The notes under the pieces were generated by a model. It was not told the origin of the DNA and ran no database searches. It was given only the letters and a program-made list of their open reading frames with translations. A stretch of DNA of 64,000 nucleotides, taken from assembly GCF_001039355.2 (NCBI RefSeq), contig NW_019775617.1:196724-260723 (forward strand), given 5' to 3'. Numbering within the stretch: position 1 is the stretch's first letter; each line of letters opens with the position of its first letter. The translations under genes and the position numbers were made by a program. Positions 26,003-38,648 of the stretch are shown here, in pieces. Source of the stretch: Lingula anatina (taxonomy: Eukaryota; Brachiopoda; Lingulata; Lingulida; Lingulidae).

Positions 26003-27142
26003 TTTGAACTGCATGACGCTAGTATAATGTATTTAGATAACCCGGAAATAATATTATTACTTCTCTTTCATCTTTAAATCATCTACGCTGGATGCCAAAG
26101 TTTTATTTTCAGATTTTACTCTACAGAAAAAAAAAGAAAAAAACGTCGATCTTCTGTTTAATGTGAATGGCCATAATGAATATCACCCATAGTGAATTTC
26201 AAGAATTAAACTGTATAATACACTCGTTATATTAAAAATTAATAAGAAAGAAAGAAATATCATTGTCCCTGCCCATATCACAATCATAGAATCTTGCAAT
26301 TGTCTTTTTAATTTTAAAATTCATTTTCACATTCATTATTTTCATATTATCATTATTATTACGAGAAAAGATTGGCCATGGAGTCTCGAAGAGCAAGGAT
26401 TAACCTGTTTCTACCATTTATTAAAGTAGGGCGTTACTGTACTACGACTTAGCTGTTAAACAGCTGATTAAATATTTCACTAAAGATTAAACACAATCCA
26501 TATCGAAAACAAAAAGGTTTATTTTATTATTATTTTTTTTTTTTGGGGGGGGGGGAGACAGGGTGGTCTCAGAAAGGTATCACAGGTATGTTCTAATGAA
26601 AAAAAAAATACATTTAGAGATTTGGGTAATGCAAGAATGTCTTAGACACCTAAACGTTTTTACCAAAATTTGCCATATAATTTGATTAAAACCATGAAGT
26701 TCGTCAAAAGTAATATGGCAAAGGTGGCACCACTGTGACGAAGTGAACTGTAATTGATACTGGATTGATCACACCCTTAGCGCATCAACGTTGTTCATCT
26801 TCCGACTGCGCTTTGCGTTAGCAAGGCGGGAGATCCAGCAATACGCGGACATTGAATTAAAATATTGAGTAAAATTGCTTCATATTGCTTTCAATAACAA
26901 TTCAACATTTCCATCTTTCAAACGTTTTCATTATTTTCAACATTTTTGCAAAAGACCAGAGACAATAAGTATTTAATTGCAGCAGTGGACGGCGATGCGC
27001 TTGGTGAAAATCACTTACTTTTCACCCATGTAAGCGATATCTTAATAGGGTATTTTTAATTAGTATGGGCAACTTATGCCAGTTCATCGAGAGGCCCCAG
27101 AGGATTGTTCAATTTATGTTAAGTTTCAAATATTATTATTAT

Positions 27143-27253
27143 CAGGGCAGATCCAGGATTATTTGAAGGGGGTCCGTGGATGCGAAGCTGACCCCCCCCC
27201 CCTCGGTTGGCGTGGGGTTGCCCCCTCTGACCCCCCCTCTAAATCTGCCACTG
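27143..27253. mobile_element. Short MITE with CAG...CTG termini (deleted copy)
   Basis: It starts CAGGGCAGATCCAGGATT and ends AAATCTGCCACTG, giving imperfect terminal inverted repeats of the form CAGTGGCGGATCCAG. A longer copy is at 57943-58219. CAG-type termini are typical of hAT elements, so a hAT-derived MITE is likely. It sits in an ATT microsatellite. Confidence 0.6.
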
Positions 27254-27290
27254 TTATTATTATTATTTTTACTATTATAATAATGATAAT

Positions 27291-27297
27291 AATAATA

Positions 27298-27350
<53 letters not shown>
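27291..27350. repeat. (TTA)n microsatellite
   Basis: About 60 bp of near-perfect ATT repeat next to the MITE relic at 27143-27253. It creates long poly-Ile frames that are not genes. Confidence 0.95.
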
Positions 27351-27352
<2 letters not shown>

Positions 27353-27978
27353 GATCGCAGTCCGGTTTCTAGATCAGAACGAGATTATGCAGAACATGGC
27401 GTCATACCAGCAGAGCTATTAGGCACAGTAATGTTTTCTATTTGAGAGAGAAACAATAATTGCTTGATCCAGTTCCTTACTTATCAGCTAGGAACAAACA
27501 GACGATTGGTGCTGCACCCCCCTTACCCCGAACCGCCCTAGTTCACCTTTTAAATTTCTATCATATGCCACCAAGAATACACTTTAACATAATTGATGAA
27601 TGATGGGGTAAAACGCAAATCTATTTGATTGATTTTTCAAGGTATTTATTTCAAACGGATACGTTTTTGATACATGCATCTTTATTCATCAACGCCAGTC
27701 CATAACTCTTTCAAACGATTTTTTTGAATAATATCTTTAATCTGGTCTTACTCTGAATAAATATTAATGTACTGGATAATAAGTTTGTACCGTCCTTGGT
27801 GTAAGGCAACCAGTCGTCGCTAAAATAGGAAACCAACTGGAGAAAATAAATTTAAATGAAAATGAAGACGAAATTTGAGATACTCTTTCTTGTGTCTGAA
27901 TACAAATTGACAACGAAAACAATTAAGAAACCAATTAGGGCTCCTGTGGATACCTACAGTTGGATATATATGACATGC

Positions 27979-30900
27979 TTACTCGTTTATTTCACTAATG
28001 AGAAAAAGATGTAGAGGGAAAAAAATGACATAAAAGCACAAATCTGCCCGCAACAGGGCACCCAAAGATCTTTCCACAGGGCTCTTGGTAGTCTTCCCGC
28101 CTTGAGTCATATTTTGCTCGATAGTGGGCAGCACGGTGGCATCGGTGGTCGTGCTGATAGGATCACAGGCGGATGGGTCGTCCGGGTCTCGGCGAATCAG
28201 CGCCACCTGGACATTATCCAACGCGATGACTTTCCCACCAATAGATTCCCTAACTTTCATTTCAAGGCATCTAGCCCGTCTGAGACCCTCTTCATAGTTA
28301 GGGATGACAGACTTAAAGCTCACTCTGCCGTTGTACTGAAGTGTTTCCTTGGAAAAAATAATAGACACAAAACAATAACAATAACAATATAAACAGAAGA
28401 GAAGAAGAAGATGAGTGATGAAAATCATAGATATATTATCATTTTTATCATTATCTTCATTATTAATTAGCAGTCTTCTTTAATCTAAAAGCCTCCTTTA
28501 AATGTTTAGTAAACATGAAATCATGTGAATATTTCAAAATAAGAACAGACAAAATCTTGAGGAAATGACAATGATTGCCAACTGATTAGCGTCCTGATCA
28601 AGTTATAGTTAAAATAGTAAAAAAAAAGTCGATCAAATATTAATCTGCTAAAAAAAAAAGGTAACAACGGTTCTTTAACCTATTTTCACTTACTTTGAGC
28701 TCGCATCCATGCAGGATCTCGACTTCCGTGACGTTTACCAAGATGCTGTGAATCACATCATACAGTGGGAAACAATTCGGCCTGTCTTGGCCACCCTCTA
28801 GCGAAAATTCAAGTGACAAAGCAAAGTACAGAAAGCTGAAGTCTGACAGGATCGGATGGCAGGATTTTTGCTGGGCATCTGTACCGTATCCGGGTGGGCA
28901 TGCCACACCGCTCGCTTTCGGCTGAAGAAAAATCAAAGAACAGTGTTTGGTTATACATGTAGGTCTGAAAAGTCGTTGCGACAAAAATGCGATGGAATAT
29001 ACTGAATACTCTGTGTGGGTGTGTGTATCGGTATGTGTCTGTGTATGTGTGTGTGAATTTCACTTCTTACGTCGTTTTTTTTTTTTTTCATTTTTATTTT
29101 TCAACCCAAATTTAAGATAATTTTAACATGTTTACACCGTGCTATGAACTTCAATCAAGCATGCCGCCAGAATGTCCTTTACCGTAAACGAGTTTCTCTT
29201 AATTGGATTGGTCGAAATTAAGGGTCAATTCATTTGTTTTAAGTTATGCCTTCAAGTTGCCTTTCAAACTGTTATGATGGTTGCCACATTTTATGCGTAT
29301 GGCATAAACCAGAAAATGATGCAGGGATGTCTCCTGTTTCAATTGCATCTACGTTATCCATGCGATGATGTCATTGTTTCTGAGGAAAAATGAATAGGCC
29401 CTGCTTTATGAAATCATAGGCTTACTTCAGTGGCACGTATACACGAAGAGCGTATGTAATTCATTAGCTCAAAAACTCCTACATTACATAATTTGAACGG
29501 GAGCACATTGTTTGTAATTTTCATCTTTTAATCTTGTGCTGAAATGAAGCTTTTGTAATAATAATAATAATAATAATTTATTAAGCCAATAAAATACAAA
29601 TGTATAAAATCGGGAATCTTTTGCCCTGTAGTAGCGCCATTGAAATATAAAAAATGAAAATTAAAATTACATGTTAGAGTTAAAAATAGTTACTGCCGAA
29701 GGATAAAAGCTATTTAAAAATCGCTTACTACCCTTAAAAGCTAAGAGTCTCGAATTGCTAGGTAAAAATTTAAAAAGGGTATGGGCTGGATGGGAACTGT
29801 CTGTCATTATTGATAATGTTTTCTTTTTAGTCCTGTCTAGATATATAGTATGGACGGGAGTTAGATCTGTTCCAATTACAATCCCTGCAGTTTCGACGAT
29901 CTTTTCCAACTTGTTCCTCTCCTCCACAGTTGCACGTCCATACCAAACAGTTACTGAATAAGTTAAAATACTCTCTAAAACACACCTGTAAAAGTTCGTT
30001 AAAATAAACACATTTCTGGTAAAAGCTTTCAATTTCCTTAAGAAATACATTCGTTGACGTGCCTTTTTCAATAGCTTCGTGATGTTATCGCCCCAGGTTA
30101 ACCTATTATTCAGCTGAACCCCTAGTAATTTATAATTAGAAACCTGTTCGACCGCTTTACCGTTAACTTCCAAGGGATTTTTACTTATCTGATTTCTTCT
30201 TAAGTCTATGATCATTTCTTTTGTTTTGCTCACATTTAATATCAAGTCATTGTCTGTGCACCAATTTACTAAACTTGTAACCGACTGCCTGTATGACATC
30301 TCATCATTATGGTGTATCAAGCCGACTAAAGTTGTGTCATCGGCAAACTTCATTAAAAATGTATTTTCCTCCCTCGCCACACAGTCGACTGGGAATCCTT
30401 GACAGTCATATACAGTAATACAGAAAACCAGGTGACAAGTCAGCATGACGCATGCGCACACACATCTAAACGTGCGCAATAGGAGAAAAGAACATGGGAC
30501 ACAAGGAAATGATAACAGAAGGTCTCCGTTGTATGTAAAATGAGTGCGATTGTGCTAGAGAGAAGAGAAAATCAGGAAAAATATTATAACAAAGTTCCGT
30601 CTGATATCTATAATTTTTTTCTGGAACCTTTTGATTTTATAAAAATTGCAGCACGGCTACCGTTTTTTTTTTTTTTTTTTTTTTTTGGCCGTACTAAATG
30701 ATTAAAAAATCAAGTGATGTTGGGAGAAAGAACTGATTACAAAGTTGATTATCATAACATCTCATTCTTGCAATACGTACAAGTTTTAAAAACATTGAAC
30801 TATCAGACATATATAAACTTATGAGCCTAAAGCTAAATCATTATTACTACAACCTAATACTCAACAGGTGACGGAAATAGTAGTATATTTACCAAGCCAT

Positions 30901-32739
30901 CGCTCGTAGTTAGATCCTCGTCAAGAGACAATATCGCACCAAATGTCAATGCATCAAACACAGTGGTGGGCTCAACCAACACTCCTTTGAACAAAGATTG
31001 TAGGAATAAATCTTTCTACCATATAGATAAATTATGCAAACACAGATTTACAATTAAAATTAAGTGTATTAATAAGCATTCAGTCTTATGTCATAAATAT
31101 AATAAAATTAATTTTATACGTTTTCAACTACACACTCATTATTTGGGGTAAACATATCGTCCTTGCCCATGTCACAACTGTCCAAAGCGGGTACTGCTAA
31201 TTTAAACTCATTAAACTTCCGTACTATTCCACTTTATCAAACTTCAGAGGGTCAATTTTGCCCGCTTTAAATTAAATATATTGTATTATTATTATGACTT
31301 TTTTCATAACAATATTGATGTGATGCATAGAGGCGTCGCATTAAAGGCGTGTAATTCGCTTTACACGTTAATACCCCATAAGGAAGGTTTCCGGAAAATT
31401 TCAACACATTTCCCTTTATCACAAAAGAATAATATACCCAAACCCGTTGGCTGAATTACGATCCTGTTATGTGTTTTTAGTTCTGATTTTAGGTAATTTT
31501 TTTTTCTTAACGGTTTTTGATAGGGTATATATCCATGGTGATTTAATGGAACTTGCGGAAAAAGACGCAAGGGAAGTCAATTCTGTGCTATATAAAGCTC
31601 TGGGGCTCATGACACATTTGAACCTAAAATAATTGAAAAAATTATAACTCACCGGAGCATCCTTCGTTAGTGGAGAACCTTATGCCAGTGTAGCATATCA
31701 TGCAATGGTAATTCTTGTAGAACGTTGCGCCGTATTGGACAATGTTTGTATATGATTTACAAGCGTCGAGCAACGTCGATAACTCGTCGTCGTCTACGTA
31801 GACGAACCTCTGCACCGTGTTGTTGACTATAGCAAAATTGCATCGCCTGTACCCAGAATCGGGCAGGTCAGGAAAGCACGATCTCCAATAAGAGTTTGGT
31901 GGGGGTCTATACTGAGCAAAGCAATCCAGATCGTCTCTGATGTCAGTGATTGTATTTAGCAAACACTCTGTCGAACTGCAGCCCAGAAACACCTCCCCTT
32001 GGGATCGCTTGCAACCGACAAACAGTTTATATGGCACAGCATCATTGACGCCGTGGCATAAAGCACAGTATTTGTTCTTAAAAGTTACCTTGTTTGTTTC
32101 GTCGAAGACAGGCTGCATTAAGCCAAGCTTTTCTTGAATGGTTGTTCCATCATAGTCTGCGCTACATTTCTGTCGGTTTTCGTCATCGGGCCATGTCACA
32201 GGGCATTGGTCAACCATCCAAGTGTAATCATTCCGTTGTGTATAAGGAAATGATATTCCAAACGGTGCAGCACTTAGGTAAGGTAGGTTCAAGCAAGACG
32301 AATGGCGTTCGATAATCTGTTGACTCTCGTTCACGTGGGACCCGTTGACCAAGCCGTTTCCCTGCGCTTCTGTCGGATCATTTGTCTTTGCGTTTACTCT
32401 CTCAGCGTTGTCATCAGTAACAAGCGTGTCGTTGTTAGCATTTATACTGTTGGGAAGTGGGCAAGCGATGTTTTTGTCACAGCAATCATTGTATAATGGA
32501 CACAAAGCATCGCATGAACAGCGGATCTTAAACTGGGACAGTCGTAAGATTGATAGTCCGTTTGGAAAGGTCAGCTTGAACTCTCCACAGAGCCAAGTGT
32601 TGCTAAGAAGAAGAGATGTGGTCGCTGTTTCCTCCGCAGTGCTGACATCCATCGACGTGTTTGTATCTGCATATAAAGCAGACAAAATAGATAATTTCAG
32701 AAAGATGGTCGCCAATGCAAGGACTTTGAAGGTTTCCAT
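27979..32739 (-). CDS. Gene B: SMB-like secreted/surface Cys-rich protein, 4 exons
   Basis: Coding exons in transcript order are 31653-32739, 30893-30981, 28694-28921 and 27979-28347, encoding 590 residues. The start is the ATG at 32739, which opens a clear signal peptide (METFKVLALATIFLKL, cut near ALYA); the frame continues upstream but is poorly shared by the paralogs. The SMB-like cluster is at 51-93 (CSCDALCPLYNDCC), followed by a CALCHGVND motif. Exon 2 carries VFDALTFGAILSL, exon 3 PKASGVACPPGYG (exactly 76 codons), and exon 4 NYEEGLRRARCLEM and DPSACDP. The hydrophobic C-terminal stretch (CFYVIFFPLHLFLI) is followed by polar SEINE, so a GPI signal is less clean here than in D or E. 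Intron 2 carries a LINE fragment absent from paralog D. Exon 2 could alternatively start 3 nt earlier at a second AG. Confidence 0.8.
29556..30402 (-). mobile_element. 5'-truncated non-LTR retrotransposon (reverse transcriptase 3' end) in gene B intron 2
   Basis: The minus strand encodes the second half of a LINE reverse transcriptase. It includes the FADD catalytic box (MKFADDTTLVGLI), NDLILNVSKTKEMIIDLRR, KLLGVQLNNRLTWGDNI and the typical terminal SKRFLNSFYPSAV segment. The frame is open for about 250 codons, so the copy is fairly young. An (AAT)n tract at 29556-29579 forms the 3' tail. CR1/L2/Rex-type is likely. It is truncated at the 5' end where sequence shared with copy C resumes (TTGACAGTCATATAC at 30403). 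The corresponding site in gene D intron 2 lacks it. Confidence 0.85.
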
Positions 32740-32819
32740 CACTAATTCTGAACGTATGTCACTGCACTGAAATTTCTCGGCTAGAAATAAAAGTGCGCTC
32801 AATCCTACGTTGCGGGCGA

Positions 32820-32825
32820 TTTATA
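32820..32825 (-). promoter_or_regulatory. TATA box of gene B
   Basis: TATAAA (context CCTTTATAAATCGCCCGC on the minus strand), 81 bp before the ATG. The motif and the GC-rich flank recur upstream of C and D. Confidence 0.65.
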
Positions 32826-33476
32826 AAGGCTCCTGTTTCATCTGTCATGTCTGAAGTTTTGTGCAGTTTAGGTTTTTGGTTTTCTATGGATGCTTTTGAT
32901 CTTTTTGTTCGCTTTTGCACTCCAATACTTAGCTGATTTACAGGCTTGTCTCGGCCAGCGATGCTTCGTGCTATCAGAGAAACTACTAATTGCTTACAAA
33001 TGGAAACTAATTTCTTAAAAGGACCAAGTTGAAATTATCAACACGAATGTGATTCATGGCATCACATACGCAGCTGTTATTAGAATTAAAATGCACCTCT
33101 GAGATAATTAATGAATGGAGCTAACATTCAGCTAACAGATGCGCCCAAATTATTCGTCTGTGGTACATTAACCATGTTAAGATTTTTAAAAATAATTTGG
33201 CTTATAAGCGGAGAGAAGCTCTCCACGCTGAATCAGATTTCACTTCAGCGAATCCTGTAATATCTAAGCAATGAGATTAACAGGGTGGTATCTGCAGCCA
33301 GTTAAACAAGATCATGTAGTCTGCCTGCAACCCTGGCTAAGCCGTTCACGTACAGTATTTCAATTACTAGTTTCAGCATAAGTCAAGGAAGTGTTTTGCG
33401 TAAACTTTTTCCAAAAAATTCCAAAAACCTAAAACTCCTCTTTGTCAACGGGCGTGCTTTATCTGTGTATTTATTT

Positions 33477-33521
<45 letters not shown>

Positions 33522-34204
33522 TTTTCACCATGCTCCTTTGATCACCTAGGTATTATTGTCAATGTCGCATCTAATTTCTCTCCAAATTTGGTCTATTTCT
33601 GAGCTTCTTGCCAAAACCGTCCTATTGTAAATGAAAGAATCCGTTGAACTTCTCCAAAGCGTGAAACAGAGCGGTCGTGTCGCTTAAATCCTAGTTCAGA
33701 TTGGTCAATTCAGCCAAATGTATATACTGTATAGCCTTTCTGTTAAGTTTATGTTTTCACTTTATTATATTAATGCCAATGCAAGCTTTAAGATCTTTAA
33801 TTGGTCTTATAATTTTGTTATGATTAAATATTCTAATATATCTATCCATGAAGTATTTCCTGCTGCCTTAAAAGTCCTGAGTTTAATTCGAAACGACAGA
33901 ATTTTCGGATTTCGGTAGCAGCACTTTGCAGTTATATACTGATGTTATTTTAATACCTCGATTTTCCGGTATAAGAAGCATGTATGCCGGCGAGATTACC
34001 CTTTACTTGTCACTTACAAGGAACAATGTAGTGTTAATTTAAGTTATTCATGTCTAACTACCCTGCAAAATGTCATGAAGTACATTTATTCTTCTTATTG
34101 TCTTGGAAACAGTAACTAGTACATGTATTTCCTCTTCAAATCGGGTGTTCGTGGCGTAAAGATTAAGCTAAAAGAGAGCAGGCAGCAAAATAATAATAAT
34201 AATA

Positions 34205-34248
<44 letters not shown>

Positions 34249-34603
34249 TCAATGATCGGCGATACGGGGTAATTTTTTAAGGTATCCTATACCATGGTAG
34301 AAATAAGTAACATAATCATAAAAAGAGTCATTTCCATGTAAATTTTAATGGTTTCTTTGCTCCTCATATCTGTGCTGGCATCTGAGTTTAACCCCCTCCA
34401 GTGCACGATTAAGGAAAAATGGCATGTTACTGTAAGGCCTGAGGGCTAAAGGTGTTAAAATACAGTGCGCTGATTGGCTTAGAATTGCACATGACTGACA
34501 GCTAGATATACAGATGAAGGGCAAGTTTGTGAACGGTCCTGGTTGTAGCATACTTGATGAATGAATTATGAATTATGTGATTAATGAAAATGTCATATCT
34601 CCA

Positions 34604-34604
<1 letters not shown>

Positions 34605-34680
<76 letters not shown>
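34605..34680. repeat. (AT)n microsatellite, unit 1
   Basis: About 75 bp of perfect (AT)n. The equivalent tract in unit 2 is at 39012-39070 and is shorter. Confidence 0.95.
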
Positions 34681-34681
<1 letters not shown>

Positions 34682-34737
34682 TTTAAAAGCAGGCAATGAG
34701 ATTCAAGCCAGTATATAGCAGTATATATATATACAGN

Positions 34738-35062
34738 TAGCGCCATGCCAACAATGCGCATGTGCCGGTAGCCGGAAACAAAGAAAAATGGCAGCCCCCA
34801 GTGAAATAAACAAAAATGTACACAGTTATAGTTAGTCTGATTGATTAACGTGGTCACTATTTGCCATTACTTACAGAAAAAAAAATAAATATGTAATGTT
34901 TCCTTAATCACATGATCCCACAGTTCGCAGTGCGCCCGATAGGGGCAGGCCGGGAGGCATCTCTGCTGAGCAAAGAGCGCATCGTTTGCGGGGAGCTGAG
35001 GAGCGCGAGCATCTGCCGCAGCGCAAGTGGCGCGCGCCAAATGCTCACCGTGTGCGGGCCCC
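34738..35062. other. Unique 325-bp segment between duplication units
   Basis: This segment lies between the N and unit 2. Its right half (34915-35060) is unusually GC-rich with many GCGC steps, unlike the rest of the window. A short minus-strand frame crosses it (34867-35073) but has no family motif. It may be the end of an unidentified insertion occupying the position the LINE takes in unit 1. Confidence 0.4.
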
Positions 35063-35529
35063 TTGACAGTCATATACAGTAATACAGAAAACCAGGTGAC
35101 AAGTCAGCATGACGCATGCGCACACACATCTAAACGTGCGCAACAGGAGAAAAGAACATGGGACTGAAGGAAATGATAACAGAAGGTCTCCGTTGTATGT
35201 GAAATGAGTACTATTGTGCCAGAGGAACACAGAGAAAATCAGGAAAAATATTAAACAAAGTACTGTCTGATATCTATAATTTTTTTTCTGGAGCCTTTTT
35301 GATTTTATAAAAAATAGTTTTTTGGGCGTACTAAATGATTAAAAAATTAAGTGATGTATGGAGAAAGAACTGATTACAAAGTTGATTATCATAACAGCTC
35401 ATTTGTGCAATACGTTTTAAAAACATTGAACAATCAGACATATATAACCTTATGAGCCTAAAGCTAAAACAATACTACATGTACTACAACCAAATACTAA
35501 ACAGGTGGCGGAAATAGTAGTATATTTAC

Positions 35530-37168
35530 CAAGCCATCGCTCGTAGTTAGATCCTCCTCAAGAGACAATATCGCACCAAATGTCAATGCATCAAACACAG
35601 TCGGGGGCTCATTCAACACTCCTTTGAACAAAGATTGTAGGAATAAATCTTTCTACCATATAGATAAATTATGCAAACACTGAGATTTACAATTAAAATT
35701 TAGTGTATTAATAAGCATTCAGTCTTATGTCATAAACGGAATAAGATTAATTTTATACGATTTCAACTAAATACAAATATCCCAAATACATCAATGTACA
35801 TACCCCATAAGGAAGGTCTCCTGGAAATTTCAACACGTGTTCCTTTATCACAAAATAATAATCTACCCTAACCCGTTGACTGAATTATGATCCTGTTATG
35901 TGTTTTTAGTTCTGATTTTAAATCACGTTTTCTCAACGGTTTTTGATAGGATATATATATCCCATGGCGATTTTATGGGATTTTCGGCAAAGACGCAAGG
36001 ATAAATAATTCTTGCGCTATATAAAGCTTTGGAGCGCACGGCATAATTTAACATGAAATAATTGAAAAAATTATAACTCACCGGAGCATCCTTCGCTAGT
36101 GGAGAACCTTATGCCAGTGTAGCATATCATACAGTGATAATTCTTGTAGAACGTTGCGCCGTATTGGACAATATTTGTAAATGATTTACAAGCGTTGCGC
36201 AAGGTAGATAAAACGACGTCATCTACGTAGAAGAACCTCTGCACCGTGTTGTTGACTACAGCAAAATTGCATCGCCTATACGCAGAATCGGGCATATCAG
36301 GAAAGCACGGTCTCTGATTCGAGTTTGGTGGGGGTCTAAACTGAGCAAAGCAATCTAGACCGTCGATGATGTTAGTAATTGCATTTAACAAACACTCTAT
36401 CGAGTTGCAGGCCAAAAACACCTCCCCTTCGGATCGTTTGCATCCGACAAATAGTTTATACGGCACAGCATCATTGACGCCGTGGCATAAAGCGCAGTAT
36501 TGGTTCTTAAAAGTTAATTTGTTTGTCTCGTCGAAGACAGGCTGCATTAAGCCAAGTTTTTCTTGAATGGTTGTTCCATTATAGTCTTCCCTACATTTCT
36601 CTCGGTTTTCGTCATCGGGCCATGTCACAGGGCATTGATCAACCATCCAAGTGTAATCATTCCGTTGTGTATAAGGAAATGATATTCCAAACGGTGCAGC
36701 ACTTAGGTAAGGTAGGTTCAAGCAAGACGAATGGCGTTCGATAATCTGTTGACTCTCGTTCACGAAGGACCCGTTGACCAAGCCGTTTCCCTGCGCTTCT
36801 GTCGGATCATTGGTCTTTGCGTTTACTCTCTCAGCGTTGTCATCAGTAACAAGTGTGCCGTTTTTAGCATTTATACTGTTGGGAAGTGGGCAAGCGATGT
36901 TTTTGTCACAGCAATCATTGTATAATGGACACAAAGCATCGCATGAACAGCGGATCTTAAATTGGGACAGTCGTAAGATTGATAGTCCGTTTGGAAAGGT
37001 CAGCTTGAACTCTCCACAGAGCCAAGTGTTGCTAAGAAGAAGAGATGTGGTCGCTGTTTCCTCCGCAGTGCCGACATCCATCGACGTGTTTGTATCTGCA
37101 TATAAAGCAGACAAAATAGATAATTTCAGAAAGATGGTCGCCAATGCAAGGACTTTGAAGGTTCCCAT
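35530..37168 (-). CDS. Copy C: exons 1-2 of the SMB-like family, no exons 3-4 nearby
   Basis: Exon 1 is 36082-37168 (ATG at 37168) and exon 2 is 35530-35618: 392 codons, all open, with intact donors (GTGAGT, GTAAAT). It has the same signal peptide (MGTFKVLALATIFLKL), SMB-like cluster and CALCHGVND motif as B. The first half of exon 1 is nearly identical to B, while the second half (EGEVFLACNSIECLLNAITN, VDDVVLSTL) matches D. No exon 3 or 4 lies between it and gene B, so as assembled the model has no stop codon. Exon 2 ends in phase 0, so it could splice onto exons 3-4 of B as an alternative 5' module. It could also be a partial duplicate, or the other haplotype of B placed in tandem. Confidence 0.7.
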
Positions 37169-37247
37169 CACTAATTCTGAACGTATGTCACTGCACTGAA
37201 ATTTCTCGGCTAAAAATAAAATGCGCTCAATCCTACGTTGCGGGCGA

Positions 37248-37253
37248 TTTATA
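37248..37253 (-). promoter_or_regulatory. TATA box of copy C
   Basis: TATAAA 80 bp upstream of the copy C ATG, in the same context as gene B (TTTATAAATCGCCCG). Confidence 0.6.
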
Positions 37254-38600
37254 AAGGTTCCTGTTTCATCTGTCATGTCTGAAGTTTTGTGCAGTTTAGG
37301 TTTTTGGTTTTCATTGGATACTTTTGATCTTTTTGTTCGCTTTTGCACTCCAATACTTAGCTGATTTACAGGCTTGTCTCTGCCAGCGATGCTTCGTGCT
37401 ATCAGAGAAACTACTAATTGCTTACAAATGGAAACTAATTTATTAAAAGGACCAAGTTGAAATTATCAACACGAATGTGATTCATGGCATCACATACGCA
37501 GCTGTTATTAGAATTAAAATGCACCTCTGAGATAATTAATGAATGAAGCTAACATTCAGCTAACAGATGCGCCCAAATTATTCGTCTGTGGTACATTAAC
37601 CATGTTAAGATTTTTAAAAATAATTTGGCTTATAAGCGGAGAGAAGCTCTCCACGCTGAAACAGAGTTCACTTCAGCGAATCCTGGAATATATAAGCAAT
37701 GAAATTAACAGGGTGGTATCTGCAGCCAGTTAAACAAGATCATGTAGTTTGCCTGCAACCCTGGCTAAGCCGTTCACGTGCAGTATTTCAATTACTAGTT
37801 TCAGCATAAGTCAAGGAAGTGTTTTGCGTAAACTTTTTCCAAAAAATTCCAAAAACCTAAAACTCCTCTTTGTCAACGGGCGTGCTTTATCTGTGTATTT
37901 ATTTAATTATTTATTTATTTATTTACTTATTTATTTTCACCATGCTCCTTTGATCACCTAGGTATTATTGTCAATGTCGCATCTAATTTCTCTCTAAATT
38001 TGGTCTATTTCTGAGGTTCTTGCCAAAACCGTCCTATTGTAAACGAAAGAATCCGTTGAACTTCTCCAAAGCGTGAAACAGAGCGGTCGTGTCGCTTAAA
38101 TCCTAGTTCAGGTTGGTCAATTCAGCCAAATGTATATACTGTATAGCCTATCTGTTAAGTTTATGTTTTCACTTTATTATATTAATGCCAATGCAAGCTT
38201 TAAGATCTTTAATTGGTCTTATAATTTTGTTATGATTAAATATTCTAATATATCTATCCATTAAGTATTTCCTGCTGCCTTAAAAGTCCTGAGTTTAATT
38301 CGAAACGACAGAATTTTCGGATTTCGGTAGCAGCACTTTGCAGTTATATACTGATGTTATTTTAATACCTCGATTTTCCGGTATAAGAAGCATGTATGCC
38401 GGCGAGATTACCCTTTACTTGTCACTTACAAGGAACAATGTAGTGTTAATTTAAGTTATTCATGTCTAACTACCCTGCAAAATGTCATGAAGTACATTTA
38501 TTCTTCTTATTGTCTTGGAAACAGTAACTAGTACATGTATTTCCTCTTCAAATCGGGTGTTCGTGGCGTAAAGATTAAGCTAAAAGAGAGCAGGCAGCAA

Positions 38601-38648
<48 letters not shown>

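Larger units (their letters stand above)
26003..27978. other. Intergenic between foldback element and gene B, repeats only
   Basis: No gene. It contains T/G runs near 26530, a hAT-like MITE relic at 27143-27253, and an ATT microsatellite at 27291-27350. From about 27780 the sequence is paralogous to the 3' flank of gene D. Confidence 0.55.
30403..34733. repeat. B/C segmental duplication, unit 1
   Basis: It begins TTGACAGTCATATACAG and ends in the (AT)n and GCAGTATATATAT region just before the single N at 34737. It contains exons 1-2 and the promoter of gene B. The second unit is 35063-39117. The flanking non-coding parts are almost identical. Unit 1 has about 200 bp of intron 1 (around 31140-31360) missing from unit 2. 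Confidence 0.9.

Noticed and set aside
32094-32770. Plus-strand frames opposite exon 1 of genes A to E
   Set aside because: Antisense shadows of the real exons, kept open by the coding constraint of the minus strand; no motif or start context.
34867-35073. Cys/Ala-rich frame in the GC-rich segment
   Set aside because: Short, no family motif, and explained by base composition; left as unknown sequence.
36071-37348. Longer start for copy C (60 extra residues, MQKRTKRSK...) and gene B (MSALLFLAEK...)
   Set aside because: The extensions run through the TATA box or 5' UTR and place the signal peptide internally; the family start at MGTFKV/METFKV fits all copies.
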